DNA of 64,000 nucleotides, taken from assembly GCA_035550735.1 (NCBI GenBank), contig DASZOM010000003.1, positions 11,675-75,674 on the forward strand, in the 5' to 3' direction. This document shows positions 28,290 to 38,400 of the stretch, piece by piece. Below the pieces are notes generated by a model. It had not been told where the DNA came from. It made no database searches and saw only the letters and a program-made list of their open reading frames with translations. A program made the translations under genes and the position numbers. Source of the stretch: JANQRA01 sp035550735. GTDB taxonomy: Bacteria; Actinomycetota; Acidimicrobiia; Spongiisociales; ZC4RG35. Position 1 is the first letter of the stretch. Each line of letters opens with the position of its first letter.

Positions 28290-29096
28290 ATGAACCGTAA
28301 ACGCCTGCTCCTGTTGATCCTGGTCGGCGTGCTCGCCGGCCTGTTCAGCGGGATGCTCGGCGTCGGTGGCGGGATCGTGATAGTCCCATTGCTGGTGGGT
28401 CTTCTCCATTTCGACCAGCACCGCGCCCATGCCTCGTCGCTCGCCGCGATCGTCCTGATCGCGGTGTCGGGGGCGGCCCGGTTCGGGCTGGGAGGCGAGG
28501 TGGAATGGGCCGTCGGCCTGGCCCTCGGCCTGGGAGGTCTGATCGGGTCGACCGCCGGCGCCCACCTGATGAATCGTCTCTCGCCGGCGACCCTCCGGTT
28601 GATCTTCGGGATCCTGCTGATGCTCACCGGCATCAGGATGTTGACCGCGGCCACCCACGAGGTGGGGGGGGCCGCCCCCTCCACTCTGACGCAGGCCCTG
28701 ATCGGGGTGGGCATCGGTCTGGTCGCCGGCGTCGCCTCCGGTCTCGCCGGCATCGGGGGTGGGGTGGTGATAGTGCCCGCAATGGTGTTCTTCCTCGGAA
28801 TGGCCCAGCACGCCGCCGAGGGGACGTCGTTGCTCGCCATCCTCTTCACCGCGCTCGCCGGCACCCGGGTCAACCTGAAGAACGGCCGGGTCGACCTGAA
28901 GGAAGCGACCATCGTCGGCGCCGGTGGCATCGTGTTCGCCCAGATCGGCGCCTCTCTCGCCCTGGCCATGCCCGCCGAGACCCTGTCTCGGATCTTCGGC
29001 GCGTTCGTGACGCTGGTCGGTGTCCGGATGGTGATCCGGCTCTACAGGGCGCGACGACAGGAGAGACGGTCCGAGGGCAACACCCAGACCGTGTGA
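28290..29096 (+). CDS. TauE/SafE-family membrane transporter
   Basis: A 268-aa protein with about eight membrane segments and two internal homologous halves: GLFSGMLGVGGGIVIVPLL near the start and GVASGLAGIGGGVVIVPAM near residue 150. These duplicated glycine-rich motifs define TauE/SafE anion or sulfur-compound exporters. The ATG at 28290 is preceded by GGAGGGAG; the frame is open earlier, but without signal. It converges on the DUF72 gene with only 4 bp between stops. Confidence 0.9.
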   Translation: MNRKRLLLLILVGVLAGLFSGMLGVGGGIVIVPLLVGLLHFDQHRAHASSLAAIVLIAVSGAARFGLGGEVEWAVGLALGLGGLIGSTAGAHLMNRLSPATLRLIFGILLMLTGIRMLTAATHEVGGAAPSTLTQALIGVGIGLVAGVASGLAGIGGGVVIVPAMVFFLGMAQHAAEGTSLLAILFTALAGTRVNLKNGRVDLKEATIVGAGGIVFAQIGASLALAMPAETLSRIFGAFVTLVGVRMVIRLYRARRQERRSEGNTQTV

Positions 29097-29100
29097 CCGG

Positions 29101-30003
29101 TCAGATGATCCCGAGGAGGTCGCCCAACCCCTGCGCCGAGCGGATCCCGTAGTCGGAGTAGCAATTGTTCATCAGGGCGTGCACGGTCTCCGCCTGCTCG
29201 GAGAGGGCCTCGATCCGGGGCACCCACTCCTCGAGTTCCTCTTTGGGGTAGTCGTAGCGGAAGCGCTCGGCGGCGGTGATCCCCTTCTTCTCCCAGTTCT
29301 CGGAGTTGCGGCCATGGAAGCGGACCTCGGCGACCGGCGCGGTGACGGCCACCACCGGAGGCACCGAGCTCTTGAACCCCTGGGGCTCGTCGACGCACAC
29401 GTAGGCGAGGGAGTGCCGCTCCAGGAAGTCGAGCGTGTCGCTCTGGTTCTCCTCGTCGAGCCAGCGGCCGTTGCGGAACTCGACGGCGAGTTGGAAGTCC
29501 TCCAGCTCGTTGGCCAGCCACTTCATGTAGCCGAAGCTGCCCCGGGTCGGGTAGACGTAGGGAGGGAACTGGAGGAGGACGACACCCAGCTTGCCCGAGG
29601 AGTGGAGGGGCATCAACGCGTTCCGGAATGCCTGGGCCGCCTCGGACTGGACGTCGCGGGGCAGGTCACGCATGTAGATGTTGTTCTTCTCCGCCATCTC
29701 CTCGGGAAGCTTGGAGCGGAGGTCCTTCCAAAGCGATTTGGGAGGTGTGGGGTGTTGGGTGAGCAGCCGGAAGGCCTTGATGTCGAAGGTGAAGTGCTCG
29801 GGGGTTCGCTCTACCCAGAGCCCGGCGACCCGTTCCGAGGGGGGTGCGTAGTAGGTGGAGTCGACCTCGACGATGGGGAAATGCTCGGCGTAGAAGGTGA
29901 GCCGATCCTCGGCGCTCATCTCGGTCGACGGGTAGAACGAGGTGTTGTCGGTGAGTGTGGGATCGGTCCAGGAACAGGTGCCGATCTTGATCTGAGCGGT
30001 CAC
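29101..30003 (-). CDS. DUF72 (YecE-like) family protein
   Basis: A 300-aa protein of the DUF72 TIM-barrel family. Family blocks seen are IKIGTCSWTDP at the start, FPIVEVDSTYYAPPS, FTFDIKAFRLLTQHP, LGVVLLQFPPYVYP, LAVEFRNGRWLDE and YVCVDEPQG. The biochemical role of the family is not established. It is preceded on the same strand by a small lipoprotein gene at 30 bp. Confidence 0.9.
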   Translation of the reverse strand: MTAQIKIGTCSWTDPTLTDNTSFYPSTEMSAEDRLTFYAEHFPIVEVDSTYYAPPSERVAGLWVERTPEHFTFDIKAFRLLTQHPTPPKSLWKDLRSKLPEEMAEKNNIYMRDLPRDVQSEAAQAFRNALMPLHSSGKLGVVLLQFPPYVYPTRGSFGYMKWLANELEDFQLAVEFRNGRWLDEENQSDTLDFLERHSLAYVCVDEPQGFKSSVPPVVAVTAPVAEVRFHGRNSENWEKKGITAAERFRYDYPKEELEEWVPRIEALSEQAETVHALMNNCYSDYGIRSAQGLGDLLGII

Positions 30004-30033
30004 CCGGTCGAGGCTACGCCGAGAGCCGGGCTG

Positions 30034-30477
30034 TCACACGTCGACCGAGGTGATCTCGTCGACGACTGCGAACGCCCCGATCTCCGGCTCACAGAAGGCC
30101 AGGTAGTTGCCCCAGAACCCGTCGGGCACCCCGGGAAATCCCTCGGCTGACACCACGCCGCCGAGGCCGGTGATCAGGTCGCCGTCGCCCACGTCGACCT
30201 GACCGTCGGGCGACAGCATCAATGCCAGTTCGTTGTCCATCGTGTAGCCGGCGGGGAAGACCAGCAGACGCTTGCCGTCACCGAGGTCGATTGTCCAACA
30301 CCCGTTGGGCTCCAGGGTGACCGTGCCCGAGATCTCGGCGGAGTCATGCCCGTAGGTCTCCGCCGGGTTCTGCACCGGGAGACCGTCACCGCCCTCCGTC
30401 TCCTCGGCGGCGCCCGTGCAGGCGACGAGCGCGAGGGTCAGCGCCAGGACAACGGATCGTCTCATGATGTGGGGCAT
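30034..30477 (-). CDS. Small predicted lipoprotein, function unknown
   Basis: A 147-aa protein with a short signal peptide ending in lipobox LALVAC (Cys20) and a Glu/Gly-rich linker. The mature domain is small and probably beta-rich (GTVTLEPNGCWTIDLGDGKR). The ATG at 30477 has GGAGG 5 nt upstream; an ATG at 30465 would shorten the n-region. No family was recognised. It lies 71 bp downstream of the SHOCT protein gene. Confidence 0.75.
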   Translation of the reverse strand: MPHIMRRSVVLALTLALVACTGAAEETEGGDGLPVQNPAETYGHDSAEISGTVTLEPNGCWTIDLGDGKRLLVFPAGYTMDNELALMLSPDGQVDVGDGDLITGLGGVVSAEGFPGVPDGFWGNYLAFCEPEIGAFAVVDEITSVDV

Positions 30478-30548
30478 GCTCCTCCATCTTCGACGCCGGG
30501 AGGATCTGAACGGTTCATCTGCAACGAGACGGGGGTGAGCAGGGGCCT

Positions 30549-31334
30549 TCAGGCGACGTCTTCGCCGAAGACCCTGATGGTCAGCACGTTGGCCTCGATC
30601 TCGAGACGCCAGGTCTGATCCTCGAGCACCCATTCCGCCTCATGGGCGACCCCGTCGTATGCGGCGAGGTCGACTCCTCCGAGACCCTGTTGCTGGTAGC
30701 CCTCGATGCAATCCGGTGAGTAGGGGGCGACCAAGTAGCAGAGGTGGAGGTAGAGCTGGTCGGTGGCCTCGCCGCTGAACGATCCGGTCACGTACAGGGC
30801 GTAGAGCGCCTCGGTGTCAGGGTCGAAGGCGCCGGCGACCCGGGCCCAGTCGCCGAAGCGGTATAGGAACGTGTCGTACTCGCCGACCTCGTTGTAGCGG
30901 GTCAGTCCCTGGGTGATCCGTGGCTCGGTCTCCACGAAGTTCCACAGCTCGGTGAACTGCTCCACGTAGATGCCAAGAGATCCCGGGATCGGCGGGTAGG
31001 GATCGTCGCGGGGGAGGGTGACGATCGCCGCCGGTTGTGCCGACGGGGCGCGGCCCATCGAGGACACCCCGGCAACCACGAGGATCAGGACCAGGGCGGT
31101 GACGGCGATTGCCACGATGCGCGGCAACGATGTAGTCGGCTGAGCGCGCTCCTCGGGGATTGGCTCCTCGCTGGGAACGTCCCCTTCCCCACCGTGATCG
31201 ACCTCCTCGCTGGTGGCGATGCCCTCGCCCGCTCCGATGCTTCTCCGGACCATGTCCTGAAACTCGTCGGCGGTGAGCATTCCCTCGCTCTGCAATCGGC
31301 GAAGCAGTGCCAACTGATCGTGTCTCGTCGTCAC
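30549..31334 (-). CDS. SHOCT-domain membrane protein, function unknown
   Basis: A 261-aa protein. Residues 5-30 match a SHOCT helix pair (LLRRLQSEGMLTADEFQ); an acidic linker leads to one membrane segment near residues 70-90 (IVAIAVTALVLILVVAGV). The remaining about 165 residues are probably extracytoplasmic, with Tyr/Trp-rich segments and two Cys (LCYLVAP, SPDCIEG). GTG at 31334 is chosen because GGAG lies 6 nt upstream; an ATG at 31364 lacks a ribosome-binding site and would run into the preceding gene. It follows the 1204-aa membrane protein gene and is probably co-transcribed with it. Confidence 0.75.
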   Translation of the reverse strand: MTTRHDQLALLRRLQSEGMLTADEFQDMVRRSIGAGEGIATSEEVDHGGEGDVPSEEPIPEERAQPTTSLPRIVAIAVTALVLILVVAGVSSMGRAPSAQPAAIVTLPRDDPYPPIPGSLGIYVEQFTELWNFVETEPRITQGLTRYNEVGEYDTFLYRFGDWARVAGAFDPDTEALYALYVTGSFSGEATDQLYLHLCYLVAPYSPDCIEGYQQQGLGGVDLAAYDGVAHEAEWVLEDQTWRLEIEANVLTIRVFGEDVA

Positions 31335-31408
31335 ATCCGGCTCCTTGGACGCTCTGGATTTCATCGGCGCCGGAGCGAGAAATCCGAAGTCACGGGCTGT
31401 CGATGCCT

Positions 31409-34400
31409 CTAACCTTTGTCGACCCACCAGTCACGCACCACGGCGTGGTCGCTGGTTGTCGCCCAGGCAAAGCCGACGATGGCCTCGGACTCGTAGACCC
31501 ATAGGGACACCGAGAACGGGGTCCCGCTCGATGTCGAGACCCACTCGCGAAGACGTCCCTGGGTCGGTCCCTCCTCACCACGATGCCAGGTCCCGTCGTA
31601 TAGGACCTCGTCGCTCGGAGCGGTCTGACGCCCGATCTGCAGATCGGACCAGAGGTTGGCCGTAGCCGTGTCCCCGAAGCGGTAGAACTCGACGAAGAGA
31701 TCGACGCCCGGGGCGGTTCCCGGATAGTCGCACCGCCAGATCTCGATCGGCTCGGGCATGCCGATCGCAGGCCAACCCGAGGCAGAGACCGTGTTGTCCC
31801 CGCACGCCTGGTCTGTCGGGGCCCCGATCAGGTCGACGATCGTGGCGGGCACCACGCTCACGGTCACAGTCGCCTGATCGCACACCTCGAAAGCAGAGTC
31901 ACACACGTCGTAAGCGAAGAAGTCGTCGCCGACGAAGCCGGGTTCCGGGGTGTAGGTGACCATCGACTGCTCGTCGATCACCACCTGGCCGTGATCCGGA
32001 TCGTCGACGATCACCAGTGTGGCCGGGTCGTAGGTGAAGGTGGTGCTCTCGTTGGCCAGCACGTCGACCACTACGGGACGGTTCTCCAGGGCATGTGCCG
32101 TGTCGTCGAAGGCGACATCGTTGCCGCCGACCTCGCAATCCTCGGCGGAGAGGAGGCCCGCGGTGCCACCGATGAGGTCGAGTGAGTCGATGATGGCCGA
32201 CCTCCACGGATCGTCAGGGGTCTCGGCGCCCTCGATCCAAATCCCGATGATGGTCCCCGGGCTGTTCTCCTCCTCGCAGTAGCTGGAGAAGCCGAGTGCC
32301 GACCAGATGTTGCCTTCGTCGTAGGTTCGGGATGTGATCGAGGACCGGTCGATTCCGAGGAAGTAGGTCTCGGTTCCGTCCTCCCCGATCACCTCTCTGC
32401 CGAAGACGAGCTCGGTCAGGAGGTCGAGGTCTAGGGACAGGGGAAACTCGGCGGTGGCCGCAGGCCAGCCCTCGCTGCGCATGACGATGATCCTCCGCGA
32501 AGGGTCGTTGCGGTCCTGGTACTCCCGGGAGAAGCCCTGCTGTTCGACGACTTCCACCCAGTCGGGCAGCGCCGCCTGCACTCCGAGATCGTGCCAGGCG
32601 TAGCGGCGCGCCGATCCCGCTCCACTCGTATTGGTCTCGATCGAACCGGCCAGCCTCCCCTCGACATAGACCTCCGCCATGTATTCACCCGGGGGCAGGG
32701 CCATGAAAGCCTCGACGGGTACGTCGAATTGCGCGCTGCGGAGCGTGGTGAAGGTGGCGCTCTCGAGGACTCCCCAGGCGCGCCGGCCGGCCGGGCGGTG
32801 ATACCAGACGATCGAGATCTGCCCGGCCGGGATGCTCTCCGCGCTCAACTGGAGCTCCAACGGGAAGACGGCGAGTGAGGTGAGTGCGGCTGGGTCCGGC
32901 TCGGATCCCCCGAGACCCAGCAAGGTCTCCATCACCAATTCCCGGTAGTGGTCGGTCTCGATGCCGTTCGCTTCGAGCATCTGCAAGTCGCCGAGGGCCT
33001 GGATGGCGAAGACCCGGGCGGCGCTGTCGTCCTGCCGCTCCTCGCCGAGACAGGGTTCGGGGTCGTCCGAGTCCTTGCGGAGCACGCACCTGGCGGCGAG
33101 CCGATACGACTCCCGGGCCGTCTCGTGATTGCCTTGAGCAAGCTGGATCAGGGCCTGGTTGTAGAGGAAGTAGGGGTTGGAGCGGTCCCGTTGCAGGGCC
33201 CGGCCGGTGAAGGCGGCAGCCCGCCGCAGACTCTCCGGATCGCTCTCCTGCAAGCCCCTCAGCATCTCACCCCAGGCCCTGGTCCCCAAGAAGACCTCGC
33301 TCTCCAAATCGGCCCGGGATGCCTGCGCCACGTCGGCGAGGAAGGCGTCGAGTCTCTCGTCGGACATCCCCGGCGAGTAGACGCCCACCGTCGTCTCCAC
33401 GCAGTTGGCTGCCACGGCCCGGTCGATGTAGGCGGCCCTCAGGGCGACGTCGGCCGTGAACGCCGCGTCGAAGGTGGCGATCGCCTCGCTGAACGACTCG
33501 ACCGCCTCGTCGCATTGACGGGTGAGGAGGGCGATGCGGCCGTCGGCGTAGTGCTCCGCCACTTCCTCGAGCATCTCCGGCTTGTTCGGCTGGCCCAGGG
33601 ATGTCAGGGAGAGGGCGGTGCCCAACGCCAGGCCGACCACGCCGCCTGTCAGCACCCAGGCGCTGATGAACCGATGTCTCTCGTTGTCCGCGGCCAGGGA
33701 GAACATGTAGGCGGCGAGACCGAGGAGGACGAGGGCGATCGTATGCCTGGCCACCTTCTCTCCCCAGACCGCCGCCTCGACCCGGTCCAACTCCGCTCTG
33801 GCCAGCATCTGGAGCGAACCGCGGGCATTTCGGTTGAGGTGGTCGCCGACGAACCCGGTCCCGCCCTCGCTGAGCTCGGTGTTGAGGGTGTTGGTCGCGT
33901 CCCCTCTCGTCGGTCCATCCCGTCGATCCTCGATCCCGTCCGAGAGAAGGGCGGTGACGCTGCCCGGGACGTCGATGGTCGTCGATCCAGTGTCCCGGGT
34001 GACCTGTTCGAATCGTGCTCGCAGACTCTCCACCAGCATGGTGGCGTCTAGATCGTCGAGGGCAGCCTGCTGGTCGGTCAGCAGCTGCTCGGTGGCCTCG
34101 GCGGTCCGCAGTCGCGCCGCGTTGAGCGCGTTGCCTTCGTTGCGGTCCGCCCCGGAGAGGAAGATCACGACGACCGTCAGCACCACCACGGTCACCGATC
34201 CCGCCAGCTCGGCGTACCAGGACAGGTTGCGTTTCGTCATCTGCGGGACGAGGCGACCGATCCCGAGGCGAAGCAGCACCAGGGTGGCGAGAGCAACACC
34301 CAATACCCACAAGCTGCCCGAGGCGTTGAGGAAGAGGATGACGACACCGGCGGCCAGGCTGAGACAGGAGACCGTCGCCCAGGTGATGAACCAGCGTGAC

Positions 34401-35023
34401 TTGATCGAGAGGTCGCCGAAGGTCGCCGCGGCGAGTGACAGGGCGAACGCCAGTGCCCCCCACAGCAACGAGCTCTGTTGACTCTGCTGGGGTGGCAGGT
34501 CGCGCTTCAGACCTTCGATCCTCTGACCGAGCCGTTCCCAGGAGTAGAGCTCGAGACGATTGGAGACGAAGCCGGTGTCGTACACCGGCAGGTCGCTCTC
34601 GATGATCTCGGCGTCGCTGGGGAAGCCGAGGGCGAAGAAGGCACCCAGGACGCGACGCTCCGCATCGTGCTTGCCCGCCTCCTCCCAATCCTTGGCCTCC
34701 AACATGGCCTGCCGGGCATGGAGGGCGGCGGCGTAGCGAGGCAACAGACGCAGGTCGTATGCGAGCAGCTCGTTGATCGTGGCGTCCGATTCCGCCTTGA
34801 GGGCGGTGGTGAACTCGATCTCGTCGAGGACCGAGCGAATCTGGTCGCCACGTTGACTCGCCTCCCAGAGCGAATACGCCCCGAGGGCGGCCGATGCGAG
34901 CAGCAGGTAGACCAGCCAGTGTCGCTGCTCTCCCCGGATCGCGGTGATGACTGAACGCCAACGCGGCCCGGAGGGCGCCACGCCGGTCTCACTCCCACTT
35001 CGGTTGATGCCGCCCTCAGCCAC
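31409..35023 (-). CDS. Large membrane protein with TPR-like and Ig-like regions, function unknown
   Basis: A 1204-aa protein not recognised as a whole. Order: a membrane segment at about 35-55, a helical extracytoplasmic stretch with alternating charge, four segments at about 185-292, a soluble helical region and two more segments near 417-467. A TPR-like helical region follows at about 480-710 (with NPYFLYNQALIQLAQGNHET). A beta-rich section carries an Ig/cadherin-like repeat near 990-1065 (VVVDVLANEST, then VTYTPEPGFVGDDFFAYDVC). The C-terminal 110 residues end in Trp/Asp. The TPR and beta regions fit a scaffold or sensor. The gene is preceded by the ferredoxin gene and a 208-bp repeat-bearing gap. 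Confidence 0.75.
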   Translation of the reverse strand: MAEGGINRSGSETGVAPSGPRWRSVITAIRGEQRHWLVYLLLASAALGAYSLWEASQRGDQIRSVLDEIEFTTALKAESDATINELLAYDLRLLPRYAAALHARQAMLEAKDWEEAGKHDAERRVLGAFFALGFPSDAEIIESDLPVYDTGFVSNRLELYSWERLGQRIEGLKRDLPPQQSQQSSLLWGALAFALSLAAATFGDLSIKSRWFITWATVSCLSLAAGVVILFLNASGSLWVLGVALATLVLLRLGIGRLVPQMTKRNLSWYAELAGSVTVVVLTVVVIFLSGADRNEGNALNAARLRTAEATEQLLTDQQAALDDLDATMLVESLRARFEQVTRDTGSTTIDVPGSVTALLSDGIEDRRDGPTRGDATNTLNTELSEGGTGFVGDHLNRNARGSLQMLARAELDRVEAAVWGEKVARHTIALVLLGLAAYMFSLAADNERHRFISAWVLTGGVVGLALGTALSLTSLGQPNKPEMLEEVAEHYADGRIALLTRQCDEAVESFSEAIATFDAAFTADVALRAAYIDRAVAANCVETTVGVYSPGMSDERLDAFLADVAQASRADLESEVFLGTRAWGEMLRGLQESDPESLRRAAAFTGRALQRDRSNPYFLYNQALIQLAQGNHETARESYRLAARCVLRKDSDDPEPCLGEERQDDSAARVFAIQALGDLQMLEANGIETDHYRELVMETLLGLGGSEPDPAALTSLAVFPLELQLSAESIPAGQISIVWYHRPAGRRAWGVLESATFTTLRSAQFDVPVEAFMALPPGEYMAEVYVEGRLAGSIETNTSGAGSARRYAWHDLGVQAALPDWVEVVEQQGFSREYQDRNDPSRRIIVMRSEGWPAATAEFPLSLDLDLLTELVFGREVIGEDGTETYFLGIDRSSITSRTYDEGNIWSALGFSSYCEEENSPGTIIGIWIEGAETPDDPWRSAIIDSLDLIGGTAGLLSAEDCEVGGNDVAFDDTAHALENRPVVVDVLANESTTFTYDPATLVIVDDPDHGQVVIDEQSMVTYTPEPGFVGDDFFAYDVCDSAFEVCDQATVTVSVVPATIVDLIGAPTDQACGDNTVSASGWPAIGMPEPIEIWRCDYPGTAPGVDLFVEFYRFGDTATANLWSDLQIGRQTAPSDEVLYDGTWHRGEEGPTQGRLREWVSTSSGTPFSVSLWVYESEAIVGFAWATTSDHAVVRDWWVDKG

Positions 35024-35065
35024 CGATCCTCCCTGAACCCGGAGAGTACTCCGGTGGGTTGTTCC

Positions 35066-35249
35066 CTTTCCTCAGGTAGTGGGACCCATATCCGGGCCTT
35101 ATCGCCTCGTGAAAGGTCTCGGGTTGTCCGCCTACCTCACGTAGTGGGACCCAACGCGCCTGACCGCCTCGAGAATGGCACGGTCGCCCCATTTCCACCC
35201 TCTCTCGAGAGAGTTCGTCCCATATATGGGCCTAGCTACCTGAGGTGAG
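35066..35249. repeat. Intergenic inverted-repeat element, copy A (compound)
   Basis: Two left-arm-like blocks, TCCTCAGGTAGTGGGACCCA (from about 35069) and CCTACCTCACGTAGTGGGAC (from 35131), are followed by CTCGAGAATGG, a CTCTCTCGAGAGAG core and a right arm CTACCTGAGGTGAG at 35236-35249. It shares arms and the CTCGAGA blocks with copy B. The right arm runs into the ferredoxin gene and encodes its last residues. No protein-coding content was seen. Confidence 0.75.
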
Positions 35250-35450
35250 CGTTTCGACGACCTCCTCGAGGACCAGTGCCTGGGTGGGACAGGCGATGAC
35301 CAGTTCACGGAGTGTGTCCTCGTCGACCGTGGTGAGGTCGAGCACCTCAGGCTTGAGGAAGTCGCCCTTGCGCCACTGAAGTGCCGTCGGGGCCAGGGTG
35401 ACGCAGCTGCCGGCGCCGATGCAACGCCGTCGATCGATGACGAGCCTCAT
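35232..35450 (-). CDS. [3Fe-4S]-type ferredoxin
   Basis: A 72-aa ferredoxin with Cys10, Cys16 and Cys54 (CIGAGSC and CPTQAL). Only three ligands are present, and Ala13 replaces the usual second cysteine, as in the [3Fe-4S] ferredoxins that feed cytochromes P450. The ATG at 35450 overlaps the stop of the cyclase/AAA gene (ATGA); a GTG at 35456 is an alternative. No P450 or reductase gene is nearby. The C-terminal TSGS is encoded by the end of repeat copy A. Confidence 0.9.
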   Translation of the reverse strand: MRLVIDRRRCIGAGSCVTLAPTALQWRKGDFLKPEVLDLTTVDEDTLRELVIACPTQALVLEEVVETLTSGS

Positions 35451-38400
35451 TGCCACGTCACACCCGCCCTGATCGCATACTCGATGGCCTCGTTCTCCGT
35501 GGCCACTCCCAGCTTGGCGAGGAGGTCGTCCACAGGCCCGGGACCGTCGCCGGCCCTCGCCCCTGCTGTCCCCGCGGTCACGGCGCGGAGCAACTCGAGA
35601 TCCTCCTCGGTGAATTCGATCTCCTCTCCGTGGGCCTCATGGGCCTGCGCCGGGTCGAAGCCGACGATTTCGGCGAGCTGACGCGGGATGGGATTGGCGA
35701 ACCATTTCTCCCGCAGCTCGGCGTCGCCCATCGAACCGGTGATGTGCTCGAGACCACCGAGGATCTCGGCGGTGAGGTCGGCAGCCTCGGGCTGACCGGT
35801 CTGGATCAGCGACCGAGCCCCGACCCAGACGACCGGTATCAGATAGAGAAGGTGGGTCTCGCCCTTGAAGTTGCGAGCGTTGCGCGCCTCGTCGGCGGCG
35901 GTCTCGATGTCGCCCTCCGCCTCGGCGACGAGGGCGAGCGTGGCGTGTGCCATACCGGTGTACGGATTCTCGCCCTTGACGTGCCGGGCCAGTCCCAGGA
36001 CCTCGTTGGCGGTCTCCTTGGCCCTGGCGAAGAGAGATGAATCACCGCCGAACACGGCGATGCGGGCACACTCGAAGGCGAGATCGGCCAGTGCCCGGCA
36101 GGTCTCTCCGATGCTGGACTGACCGGCGAGGTCGGCCGCCCGCCGGTAGTGGCGGGTCATCGCCTCGACGTCGTCACTGCAGGCGGCGGCCGCGCCCCGC
36201 CACATCTCGAGCCGGCGCGCCATCGCCGTCGATGCAACGCTCATCGCCGCGTTGGCAGCCCGATCGAGCCAGGCGGCGCAATCGTCGGTCCTCCCCAACT
36301 GGAGACAGGTCATCGCCACGCCGCCCGCGGAGAGAGCCTCCAGCCACCGATCCCCGAGCGTCCGCGCCGCCTCGAAGGCCTCCCGGCCCCTCTCCAGGGC
36401 GAGACCCGGCTGGATGTTGAGACGGGCGTAGGCATGGATGCTGTAGAGCATGTGGGCGTCGTCGGCGGCCGACTGGCTGTCGCTGACCGCCCCCTTCCGG
36501 CTGTGATGCAGCGCCCTGATGTGCTCGAGACGCCCGGCCATCCCCTGGGCGCTCGGATCGGTGACGTGGGCGTAGGCCATCGTGATCAGGGCGGACATCG
36601 ACCCTTGCTGGTCGCCGAGGTCCTCGTAGATCCGGAGGGCCTGTTCCGCCAGCGCCTTGGTGCCGGCGAAGAGCTCCGGGGCCTGCATCAGGATGAAGAT
36701 GTCGGGGGTCCCCGCCGCCGACATCTCCATGGCCGCCCTCTTGACACGCCCCGCCTCGAGGTAAGCCAGCTCCCGCAGGGCGTGCGCCTCGGCCAAGCGC
36801 GCCCCGATCTCACGAGCGAGGTCGAGGGCCCGGTTGTAGGGCTCCTCGGCTTCGTCGACGTTCACCTCGACGAAGGGCATGAAGGCCTCTCCGATCGGCG
36901 ACCTGCTCAAGGCCTGGCCCAGCTCGAGACACGCCGCCAACTCCAGCTCCTTGTCACCGGCCTCCGCGGCTGCCGCTCGCACCGAGCGCGCCAGCTCGGC
37001 GGCGAGGTCGAAGTCTTCGGCGGTCCGCGCCGCCGAGGACTTGCGCAGCCTGACCTCGGCTTCGAGGGCGGGCGAGCTCAGCCCGGCGCTGAGGGCGGTC
37101 ATCTCGGCGAGGTTGGCCATCCTCTCCACGTCCCTTTCCAGAACGGCGAGCGCATCGTCCTTGACCCGCAACAGGTCGATGCGTCGGGCCGGATCGGAGG
37201 CCGCGGTGAGGGTGCTGTCGATCAGGCGGACGGCTTCCTCGGGAGCGGACATTTCGAGTGCCGCCTCGGCGGCCTTGATCGCGCTGGTCAGTGCCAGCTC
37301 GTTGTCACCCGCCTCGAGAGCGTGATGGGCGAGCATGGAGAGATCCTCCGGGGCCCCCTTCTCGGCCAGATACTCGGCGAGGGCGCCGTGGATCGCCCGT
37401 TTCCGCTGCCGGGGAGTCGAGGTGAGCAACGAGGCCCTGATCTGATCGTGGGTGAACGAGAAGTCGTAACCCGATCCGGGCCGTTCGGCGGTGATCAAAC
37501 CGAGGTCGACCGCATTCTGCAGATGCTCGGCCACCTGCCAATCGGGCTCGGTCTCCCCGTCGACCCGGGCCTTGACCTCACTGACGTCGAAGACACGGAA
37601 ACGGCGGCCGAGGATGCCGGCGTCGGCGAGACGCGATCGGCATTCCGGCTCGAGCTGGGCGAGCCGACGCTCGACCAGGGTCTGGATCGAGGAGGGCACG
37701 GTGGGACCGCTCAGCTTGGTCATGGTCCAGGTGCCGTCGATGAGTTGCAACGCCTCGGCCTCCCGGTAGGCGCGGGCCAGCTCCTCGATGAAGAAGGGGA
37801 CACCCTCGGAGCGGGCGTGGAGGCTGTCGAGGCTGGAGGCGTCGATGGGGCCGCCGAGCAAGTTCTCCAGCAGCTCCTCGCTCTGTCGCAGGCTGAGACG
37901 CTGCAGACGGAGGACCTGGGTGACGCGCATCCGATCGAGATCGGCGATCAGCTTGGAGACCCCGCCGGTGGCCGAGTCGGCATAGGGGCGGACACTGATG
38001 AGGATCACGATCGGCGCCGAGCCCATCGTCCGTACCAGGTACCTGATGAGCTGGATGCTGTCCTCGTCGGCCCACTGCAGGTCGTCGAGCATGAGAAGCA
38101 GGGGCCGTTCCCGGGTGAGGGCGAGAAGCAGGGTTGCCACCTCGTCGAACTTGCGCAGCATCTGCTCCTGCGGGGAGAGCCCTTCGAGACGGGTGCTGCG
38201 GCCGGAGATCGACTCTTGGGCCTGGTCGAGTGGTTCCATGGCCATCGCCTCCCTGGCGATCGCGGCCATGCCCGGGGAGGTCAGGAGACTGCGGAAGAGC
38301 AGAAAGGGGCCGCGTAGCTCCTCGTCGGCGGTCACCTGGAGCACCCAGAACGGCGTCTCCGCTTCGGCGGCCAGCCCTGCCGCGGCATCGAGCATCCGGG

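Noticed and set aside
36149..38317. A 722-codon open frame on the plus strand opposite the cyclase/AAA gene.
   Set aside because: It is rich in Arg, Gly and Pro with no recognisable domain, while the opposite strand encodes Walker and cyclase motifs; high GC produces such shadows.
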